This document shows, in pieces, positions 52,389-60,034 of a stretch of DNA of 64,000 nt (positions are counted from its first letter, which is position 1; the number at the start of each line of letters is the position of its first letter). This stretch comes from Otis tarda (Eukaryota; Chordata; Aves; Otidiformes; Otididae), in assembly GCA_026413225.1 (NCBI GenBank), contig JAPMTP010000073.1, positions 1 through 64,000 on the forward strand. Direction: 5' to 3'. The notes under the pieces are model-generated. The model had not been told where the DNA came from. It saw nothing but the letters and a program-made list of their open reading frames with translations, and searched no databases. The position numbers and the translations under genes were made by a program.

Positions 52389-53521
52389 TTTAGTTGGTGG
52401 CACTTTTGGTGTGGGAGCAATCGTCCGACATTCGTACTTTTTAGGGTATTTTTTCTGTGGGCGCTTCCGTACAGTTTATGGTAAACGTCGAAGCGCTGCT
52501 CGTCAGCGAAATCCCAGAGCCCAAGTGTCTGTGGTGCTGTAGATGCGGCGTCAACGGCCGATGAGGAGCAGCAAGAGCATTAGTTTCTGGCACTTTTGGT
52601 GTGGGAGCTATCGTTCGACGTTCGTGACTTTTAGGGTATTTTATCAGTGGTATATTCCGTGCAGTTGATGGTAAATGTCGAAGCACTGTTCGTCAGGAAA
52701 AGCCCGGAGCCCCAGTGTCTGTGGTGCTGTAGATGCGGTTTGGAGGGCCGGTGAGGATCAACAAGAGCTTGAGTTGCTGGCACTTTTGGTGTGGGAGCAA
52801 TCGTCCGATGTTCGTATTTTTTAAAGTATTGTTTTTAGTGGGTGCTCCTGTGTAGTTGATGGTAATTGTCGAAGTGCTGTTCGTCAAGGAACAGCAGAGC
52901 GTTCCAGTGTCTGTGGTGCTGTAGGTGCTGTTTGGAGGGTGGGTGAGGAGCAGCAAGAGCTTTAGTTGTTGGCACTTTTGGTGTGGGAGATATTTTAGGA
53001 CCTTCGTAAAATTTAGGGTATTTTTTCAGTGGGCGGCCCTGTGCAGTTGATTTTAAACATCGAAGCGCTGTTCATTAGGGAAAGCCGGGAGCCCCAGTGT
53101 CTTTGGTGCTGCAGATGCGGCGTCAACGGCCGGTGAGGAGCAGCAAGAGCTTTAGTTGGTGCCACTTTTGGTGTGGGAGCAGTCGTCCGACTTTCGTGAT
53201 TTTTAGGTTATTTTTTCAGTGGGTGCTCCTGTGCTGTTGATGTTAAACGTCGAAGCGCTGTTCGTCAGGGAAAGCCCGGAGCCCCACTGTCTTTCGTGCT
53301 GTAGGTGTGGTGTGGAGGGCCGGTGAGGATCAGCAACACCTTTAGTTGCTTGCACATTTGGTGTGGGAGCTATCGTCTGTGATACCCTAAATATCGTTCG
53401 TGATATTTAGGGTATTTTTTCACTGGGCACTTCTGTGCAGTTGATGGTAAAAGTTGAAGCAGTGTTTGTCAGGGAAAGCCCGGAGCCCCAGTGTCTGTGG
53501 TGCTGTAGATGCAGCGTCAAC
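52389..53521 (-). repeat. 190-bp satellite, block B1 (about 6 units, inverted)
   Basis: The same unit in the opposite orientation, with anchors (GAGGAGCAGCAAGAGC) at about 52563, 52752, 52943, 53133 and 53323 and a last partial unit ending GATGCAGCGTCAACTA. Orientation switches at 52388/52389, where GAAAAAATACCC is followed by CTTTAGTTGGTGG. The inverted partners are separated by a loop of about 53 nt. The right end is interrupted by the CR1. Confidence 0.96.
53382..53415. repeat. Perfect 14-bp hairpin inside a satellite unit
   Basis: ATACCCTAAATATC pairs with GATATTTAGGGTAT across a 6-nt loop. Other units have only the second arm at this place, so the first arm is an extra inverted copy. 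Confidence 0.9.
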
Positions 53522-54300
53522 TAGGCCAAGTGCAAGGTCCTGCACCTGGGTCATGGCAATCCCAGGCACAAATACAGGCTCGGCGGAAAATGGTTTGAGA
53601 GAAGCCCTGAGGAGAAGGACTTGGGAGTGCTGGTGGATGAGAAGCTTAACATGAGCCGGCAATGCACCCTTGCTGCCCAGAAGGCCAACCGCATCCTGGG
53701 CTGCATCAAGAGGAGCCTGGCCAGCAGGTCGAGGGAAGTGATTCTGCCCCTCTACTCTGCCCTGGTGAGACCCCACCTGGAGTACTGTGTCCAGTTCTGG
53801 AGCCCCCAACACAAGAAGGACATGGACCAGTTGGAGAAGATCCAGAGGAGGGCCAGGAAGATGATAAAAGGGCTGGAGCACCTCTCGTATGAGGACAGGC
53901 TGAGAGAATTGGGGCTGTTCAGCCTGGAGAAGAGGAGGCTCCGGGGAGATCTGATAGCGGTCTTCCAGTACCTCAAGGGGCCTACAAGAAAGATGGGCAA
54001 AGGCTGTTTAGTAGGGCCTGTTGCAATAGGATGAGGGGTAATGGTTTTAAAATAGAGGGGGGTAGATTTAGATTGGAAATTAGGAAAAAATTTTTTACAA
54101 TGCGAGTTATAGAACACTGGAACAGGTTGCCCAGAAAGGTGGTGGAGGCCCCATCCCTGGAGACGTTCAAGGCCAGGCTGGATGAGGCTCTGAGCAACCT
54201 GATCTAGTCAGGGATGTCCCTGCTCCTTGCAGGGGGGGTTGGACTAGATGACCTTTGAAGGTCCCTTCCAAACCTAACCATTCTATGATTCTATGACACT
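53522..54300 (+). mobile_element. CR1 LINE 3' portion at the centre of the palindrome
   Basis: Begins GCCAAGTGCAAGGTCCTGCA and ends with the tail CTATGATTCTATGACACTATG. ORF2 C-terminal sequence is open at 53621-54034 ([60 protein letters not shown]), then a frameshift. It lies where satellite orientation turns from B1 to A2. It is close in sequence to the copies at 1455 and 48997. Confidence 0.97.
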
Positions 54301-55549
54301 ATGATCAACTGCACAGAAGTGCCCAGTGAAAAAATACCCTAAAAATCATGAATATCAGAGGATTGCTCCCACACCAAAAGTGCCAGCAACTAAAGCTCTT
54401 GCTGCTACTCCCCGGCAGTTGACGCCGCATCAACAGCACCAACGACACTGGGGCTTCGGGCTTTCCCTGACCCACAGCGCTTCGACTTTTACCATCAACT
54501 GCACGGAAGCGCCCACTGAAAAAAAAAACCACTAAAAATCATGAAAGTCGGACGATTGCTCCCACACCAAAAGTGCCAGCCACTCAAGCTCTTGCTGTTC
54601 CTCAGCGGCCATTGGCAGCGCATCTACAGCAGCACATACACTGGGGCTCCGGGCTTTCCCTCAGGAGCAGGGCTTCGACGTTTACCAGCAGCTGTACGTG
54701 GGCGCCCCCTGAAAATAACCCCGAAAAATGACGAACGTTGGAAGATTGCTCCCACACCAAAAGTGCCAGCCACTCAAGCTCTTGCTGCTCCTCAGCGGCC
54801 ATTAGCAGCGCATCTACAGCACCACAGACATTGGGGCTCCGGGCTTTCCCTGAGGAGTAGGGTTTCGACGTTTGCCAAAAGCTGCACGTGGGCGCCCCCT
54901 GAAAAAACACCCCGAAAAATCACGAATGTGTGATGATTGCTCCCACATCAAAAAATGCAAGCCACTCAAGCTCTTGCTGCTCCTCAGCGGCCATTGGCAG
55001 CGCATCTACAGCACCACAGACACTGGGGCTCTGGGCTTTCCCTGAGGAGCAGGGCTTCGACGTTTGCCACCAGATGCACGTGGGTGCCCCCTGAAAAGAA
55101 ACCCTGAAAAATCAGGACTGTAGGACGATTGCTCCCACACCAAAAGTGCCAGCCACTCAAGCTCTTGCTGCTCCTCAACGGCCATTTGCAGAGCATCTAC
55201 AGCAGCACAGACACTGGGGCTCCGGGCTTTCCCTGAGGAGCAGGGTTTCGACGTTTGCCACCAGATGCACGTGGGCGCCCCCTAAAAAAACACCCCGAAA
55301 AATCATGAACATGTGATGATTGCTCCCACACCAAAAGTGCCAGCCACTCAAGCTCTTGCTGCTCCTCAGCGGCCATTGGCAGCGCATCTACAGCACCACA
55401 GACATTGGGGCTCCAGGCTTTCCTTGAGCATTAGGGCTTCGACGTTTGCCTCCACCTGCATGTGCGCGTCCCCTGAAAAGAAACCCCGAAAAATCATGAA
55501 CGTCGGACGATTGCTCCCACACCAAAAGTGCCAGCCACTCAAGCTCTTG
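54301..55549 (+). repeat. 190-bp satellite, block A2 (7 units)
   Basis: Anchors at about 54394, 54589, 54779, 54970, 55161, 55352 and 55541. The first unit is of the outer CAACTAAAGCTC type. The following ones are a distinct subfamily with CCACTCAAGCTCTTGC, CAGCGGCCATTGGCAGCGC, TGAGGAGCAGGGCTTCGACG and CACGTGGGCGCCCCCTGAAA. The block ends in the loop of a strong hairpin (55470-55632). Confidence 0.97.
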
Positions 55550-55632
55550 CTGCTCCTCAGCGGCCATTGGCACTTTTGGTGTGGGAGCAATCGTCCGACG
55601 TTCATGAATTTTCGGGGTTTGTTTTCAGGGGG
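55470..55632. repeat. Near-perfect hairpin at the right-half apex
   Basis: The left arm 55470-55533 and right arm 55568-55632 are about 64 bp and complementary with only a few mismatches. The inner stem is ACACCAAAAGTGCCA with TGGCACTTTTGGTGT. The loop, 55534-55567, is 34 nt. Confidence 0.93.
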
Positions 55633-57640
55633 TGCCCATGTGCAGCTGGTGGCAAACGTCGAAGCCCTGCTCCTCAGGGAAAGCCCTGAGCCCCAGTGTC
55701 TGTGGTGCTGTAGATGCGCTGCCAATGGCCGCTGAGGAGCAGGAAGAGCTTGAGTGGCTGGCACTTTTGGTGTGAAGCAATCGTCCAACGTTCATGATTT
55801 TAGTGGTTTTTTTTCTCGAGGCGCCCACGTCAGCTATTGGCAAACTTCGAAGCCCTTCTCCTCATGAAAGCCCGGAGCCCCAGTGTCTGTGGTGCTATAG
55901 ATGCGCTGCCAATGGCCGCTCTGGAGCAGCAAGAGCTTGAGTGGCTGGCTCTTTTGGTGTGGGAGCAATCGTCCGACGTTCATGATTTTTATTGGTTATT
56001 TTCTTGGGTCGACCACGTGCAGATGGTGGCAAACGTCGAAGCCCTGCTCCTCAGGAAAGCCCGGAGCCCCAATGTCTGTGGTGCTGTAGATGTGCTACCA
56101 ATGGCCGCTGAGGAGCAGCAAGAGCTTGAGTGGCTGGCACTTTTGGTGTGGGAGCAATAGTCCGACGTTCGTGATTTTTCTGGGGTTTTTTTCAGGGGGC
56201 GCCCACGTGTAGCTGGTGGCAAACGTCGAAGTCCTGCTCCTCAGGGAAAGCCTAGAGACCCAATGTCTGTGGTGCTGTAGATGCGCTACGAATGGCCGCT
56301 GAGGAGCAGCAAGAGCTTGAGTGGCTGTCACTTTTGGTGTGGGAGCAATAGTCCGACGTTCGTTATTTTTCGGGGTTTCTTTTCAGGTGGCGCCCACGTG
56401 CAGCTGGTGGCAAATGTCGAAGCCCTGCTCCTCAGGGAAGGGTCGGAGCCCCAATGTCTGTGGTGCTGTAGATGCGCTGCTAATGGCCGCTGAGGAGCAG
56501 CAAGAGCTTGAGTGGCTGGCCCTTTTGGTGTGGGAGCAATCGTCCGACATTCGTGATTTCTAGGGGTTTCTTTTCAGGGGGCGCCCACGTGAAGCTGTTG
56601 TCAAACGTCGAAGCCCTGCTCCTCAGGGAAAGCCCGGAGACCGAGTGTCTATGCTGCTGTAGATGCTGTGCCAACGGCCGCTGAGGAGCAGCAAGAGCAT
56701 GAGTGGCTGGCACTTTTGGTGTGGGAGCAATCGTCCGACCTTTGTGATTTTTCGGGGTTTCATTTCAAGTGTCGCCCACGTGAAGCTGGTGGCAAATGTC
56801 GAAGCCCTGCTCCTCAGAGAAAGCCTGGAGCCCCAATGTCTGTGGTGCTGTAGATGCGCTGCCAATGGCTGCTGAGGAGCAGCAAGAGCTTGAGTGGCTG
56901 GCACTTTTGGTGTGGGAGCAATAATCCGACGTTCGTGATTATTGGGATTTACTTTTCAGGGGGCGCCCATGTGCAGCTGGTGGCAAATGTCGAAGCCCTG
57001 CTCCTCAGGGAAAGCCCGGAGCCCCAATGTCTGTGGTGCTGTATTTGCGCTGCCAATGGCCGCTGAGGAGCAGCAAGAGCTTGAGTGGCTGGCACTTTTG
57101 GTGTGGGAGCAATCATCTGACGTTTGTGATTTTTCGGGGTTTCTTTTCAGGGGGCGCCCACGTGCAGCTGGTGGCAAACGTCGAATCCCTGCTCCTCAGG
57201 TAAGCCCGGAGCCCCAGTGTCTGTGGTGCTGTAGATGCGGCTTCGACAGCCTGTGAGGAGCAGCAGGAGTTTTAGTTGCTGGCACTTTTCGTATGGGAGG
57301 AATTGTCCAACGTTCATGATTTTTCAGGTATATTTTCAGCGGGCTCTTCCATGCAGTTGATGTTAAACGTCGAAGCGCTGTTGGTGAGGCAAAGCCCGGA
57401 GCCCCAGTGTCTGTGGTGCTGTAGATGTGGTGTGAAGGGCGGGTGAGGAGCAGCAAGAGCTTTAGTTGCTGGCACTTTTGGTGTGGGAACAATGGTCCGA
57501 CATTCTTGCTTTTTAGGGTAATATTTTAGTGGGTTCTCCAGTGCACTTGATGGTAAATGTCGAAGCGCTGTTCGTCAGGGAAAGCCCGGAGCCCCAATGC
57601 CTGTGGTGTTGTAGATCCGGCGTCAACAACCGGTGAGGAG
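55550..57640 (-). repeat. 190-bp satellite, block B2 (11 units, inverted)
   Basis: Inverted units with anchors at about 55733, 55923, 56110, 56301, 56492, 56682, 56873, 57065, 57253, 57444 and 57634. The first eight belong to the GAGCTTGAGTGGCTGGC subfamily with CTCCTCAGGGAAAGCCC. The last three return to the outer TTTTAGTTGCTGG type with GTTCGTCAGGGAAAGCCC. One-base deletions and small variants occur in single units (for example near 55775). Confidence 0.97.
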
Positions 57641-57974
57641 CAGCAAGAGCTGCTCACAGGGCTGCCGGGTTGAAATGGTGGAAAATGTCGGAGTCCTGGT
57701 GGTCTAGGACTGACCAGGACAATCCCCAAAGTCAGACGATTGCTCAGGGCTTCCCTAGGCCAACAGGACTCTGACATTTGCCAGCAAGTCAACCTGGCAG
57801 CCCTCTGAGAATAAATCTTATAAATCCCGAACATCAGACGATTACTCCAACACCAGAAGTGCCTGCTCTAAAAGTTCTTGCTGCTCCTCACCGACTCTTC
57901 CCACCGCATCTACAGGCTCAAAAACATTGGGTCTCTCGGCTTTCCTACACCACCAGGATTCTGACACTTACTAT
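57641..57974. repeat. Right LTR-satellite junction repeat
   Basis: The reverse complement of 49839-50163. The encoded reading frames on the two sides correspond over more than 100 codons with only about eight differences in 102. The same secondary fold-back is present (57653-57709 against 57750-57808). It ends at the LTR boundary. Confidence 0.9.
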
Positions 57975-58094
57975 TGACGTATGGAAATGGACTCTGTAAC
58001 TCGGAAGTTATAAAATAGGTATGTTTATTGCATGCAGATGCACGGGGGATCGCTCCACCACAAGCGTGCATGCCCGAGGTAGCAAACCGTCCCA

Positions 58095-58102
58095 TTTTTA
58101 TA
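58095..58102 (-). promoter_or_regulatory. LTR TATA box, reading into the satellite
   Basis: TATAAAAA on the minus strand in the same context as the left copy (49711), with AATAAA about 70 bp downstream. This copy keeps its U3, although U3 is interrupted by another LTR about 500 bp upstream. Confidence 0.55.
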
Positions 58103-58596
58103 CAATAAAACAATGAATATTCAATTGACGCCTATACATATTCATTACCTAAACCCGCCTACTCTCGCTTCGTATGCTAATTAGCTTATCAGTCCTTCGC
58201 GCTTGCGCAAATTCTCCCAATAATTGTGGGTAGGGGTCTTCGGTGGTCTTTGGGATGAAGGCCGTAGGTCTTCTTCATGGTGTACTTTTCACCTTTAGCC
58301 TAGAATGCAATGATCCTGCAAGCTTGCAGTGTTCTTATCAGCTTGAGCTGATTCATGTCCTTGTTAACCATCTGTTTTCCTTTAGCAAGGAGGTTTGTAG
58401 ACGTCTTTGTGACACATGCCATCCTGTTTTTGAATTCTTGTTCTTTCTAATCACTCCCTTGAGATAATGCGAGACTGTTTCTCACTCCTTACAAATGAGT
58501 CCTTCGTCAGGAAAAGAAAAAAAAACAGACTTCCTCCTCCATTAATTGTTTCTCTAAGCTCTATGGTTACGTGACTATGTTTTGTAACTATATTCT

Positions 58597-59045
58597 TGTC
58601 CTGATTCTGGCTAGGATAGAGTTAATATTTACCTGAGCTGGGTGGAGAACTGAAGCTGGTAGCTCCTATGGCTGGGATAGTGAACTAATTAGCTAACAGC
58701 TGGGGTTAATTTACCCAAATGAGCCAAAGGGCTATTCCATCCCATCTGACATCATGCTCAGTATATAAGTGAGGAGGGTGCTGAAGGGAGCCTCCTGCTA
58801 CTTGGAAGGAACTAAGTGTGGAGATTTGTTGTAAGCCATTATACTGTATTTGTATTGCATCACTGTTTTGTTTTCTTCTGTAATTACTGTTAAATTTACT
58901 TTTTGTTCAATCTCAACCCACATGTTTGGTTTTTTTCCTGGTTTTCTTTTGTTTACCAAATCTCCCCCTGTTCTCTTGGAGGGGGGGCGGGGAGTGAGAG
59001 AGAGAGACTGCATAGTCTGTTCCCGATTGGGGCTGAACTACAGCA
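58597..59045 (+). mobile_element. Solo LTR, ERVL-like, nested in the provirus LTR
   Basis: Starts TGTCCTGATTCTGGCTAGGA and ends GGGGCTGAACTACAGCA. It is flanked by a perfect 5-bp duplication ATTCT (58592-58596 and 59046-59050), as expected for this group. It includes CCAAATGAGCCAAAGGGC and TGACATCATGCTCAGTATAT. It is the same family as 30879-31350 and inserted after the provirus. Confidence 0.92.
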
Positions 59046-59118
59046 ATTCTTTAAGTGCGTACATATATAGTTGTGATTAACTTATTGTCCCCATTTCTAC
59101 GTGGTCCCCTATATCAAT

Positions 59119-59129
59119 CCCCCCTTTTT
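59119..59129 (-). other. Polypurine tract of the provirus
   Basis: On the minus strand AAAAAGGGGGG, followed by AT and the LTR start TG. This is the plus-strand primer site that precedes a retroviral 3' LTR. Just upstream a short open frame ending in a stop (about 59150-59190) could be the last codons of env. Confidence 0.8.
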
Positions 59130-59190
59130 ATCACACTAAGTAAATTCTTTTACTTAAACAGTTTCTCTGAATGATATGAAGCATCATACA

Positions 59191-59547
59191 CGGTTTTGTT
59201 TGGGGGGAGCGGGCCTAATGTGGTAGCTTCTGTAGGAAACTGCTAGAAGTCACTCCCCTTTGTTCAGTGGATTCGGCCAGGCCTAGGGCGGACCTGCTCC
59301 TGGCCAAAGCTGAGCCGATTGGTAGCAAATGTTCTGTGATAACGCCTCTGCGATAACATATTTAAGAAGGGGAAAACAGAAAAAAAAAAAGAGAGAAGAG
59401 AAGATGTGAAGAAGCTGAGCGGGGGCAGAGGCACAGAGGGGGAGGCACAGGCCTCATGGGCCTTGCAGGCCTCACCCTCTGGCCTCTCGCCAGGCTGCTG
59501 ACTAGGCCCAAATCGGCCCGTGGAGGGCCCGCTGGGACAGCCATTCT
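59191..59547 (+). mobile_element. ERVL-like LTR fragment with internal deletion
   Basis: Matches the 5' part of the LTR at 44760-45896 (GGTAGCTTCTGTAGGAAACT, GATAACGCCTCTGCGATAAC). It then jumps to the short segment GTGGAGGGCCCGCTGGGACA and stops. It replaces most of env in the provirus. No target duplication is visible, so deletions have followed insertion. Confidence 0.85.
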
Positions 59548-59581
59548 AATCAATAAGATCACAACAGGGGGCACCGTAGTA

Positions 59582-60034
59582 TTACGGATCCCTGTTGCCT
59601 CTGTCCCAGCCCCACTCATGCCCTGAGTACATTTCCATTTCGTGCATAACCACAGCGGCCAAGTTTAAGCCCGACCATTTAAAAGGTGGTCCCATGCTTC
59701 CTGTAAACCCAAGGTAGGAGTGAGACCACGGCCATTTGGTGTCCTTTTGATTACAAGTTAGTGGTAAGATGCAGGGAAATATTGTAAGCCCAATCACAAT
59801 TCCAGTTAAACAATTGGTCATTTTAGGATTTAGTTGTTCTAGTGGATTAGTACAGCTACTTCTGTAGATAATGTACTGCCTTCTGTGACCTACTAAAATG
59901 GGTTTTATATTTCCTATAATAAAATGACAAATAAGATATAAACTGCACCGATGACAGATTTGGGCGAGATTAGTTACTGGCCGGTCCTGGTTTCTTTGTC
60001 CGGTATAATTTGCTGTGGTGTCCCACCGGTTCAC
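59582..60034 (-). pseudogene. env: Env-like remnant of the provirus (5' part)
   Basis: An open stretch of 150 codons immediately downstream of pol on the minus strand, where env lies in simple retroviruses. It has one N-glycosylation sequon (NYT) near its start and a hydrophobic segment LTGIVIGLTIFPCILPLTC that could be a signal or membrane segment. It has no ATG at the start (the frame opens with GTG), and is cut off at the LTR fragment. Surface and transmembrane domains are missing. The identification rests mainly on position. Confidence 0.5.

Larger units (their letters stand above)
57975..59116 (-). mobile_element. 3' LTR of the class I provirus, split by an LTR insertion
   Basis: On the minus strand it starts TGATATAGGGGACCACG directly after a polypurine tract and ends CCATACGTCA. 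An ERVL-like LTR (58597-59045) sits inside U3. Without it the LTR is about 690 bp. R region signals are TATAAAAA (58095-58102 in reverse) and AATAAA (58024-58029 in reverse). Transcription would run leftward into the satellite. The 3' end is inferred from the CA dinucleotide and from the point where satellite begins. The alternative TGTAAGGAGTGAG start at 58493 is less likely because no polypurine tract adjoins it. Confidence 0.75.

Noticed and set aside
50200..57600. CENP-B box in the satellite unit (TTCGTCAGGGAAAGCCCGG)
   Set aside because: It starts like a CENP-B box, but the spacing between the TTCG and CGGG parts is several bases too long, and the subfamily at 54.5-57.2 kb lacks the TTCG.
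50164..57640. Many ORFs of 60-140 codons with similar proteins in both orientations across the array
   Set aside because: They repeat with the satellite unit, whose length is not a multiple of three, and occur on both strands because the array is inverted. There are no consistent starts and no domains. Two 140-codon ORFs at 55.3-55.8 kb are mirror images across the hairpin.
50164..57640. CRISPR array
   Set aside because: The whole 190-bp unit is repeated with no short repeat/unique spacer pattern, and the context is a bird nuclear genome.
49701..58113. Palindrome as a fold-back sequencing or assembly artefact
   Set aside because: The arms differ by numerous substitutions, unit numbers and subfamily content, which an artefactual copy of one strand would not show. 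Read-level confirmation is still desirable.
57975..58493. LTR starting at TGTAAGGAGTGAG (58493) as a complete 519-bp solo LTR
   Set aside because: No matching target duplication and no polypurine tract next to it. The tract at 59119-59129 followed by TG gives a better LTR start, with the ERVL LTR nested in U3.
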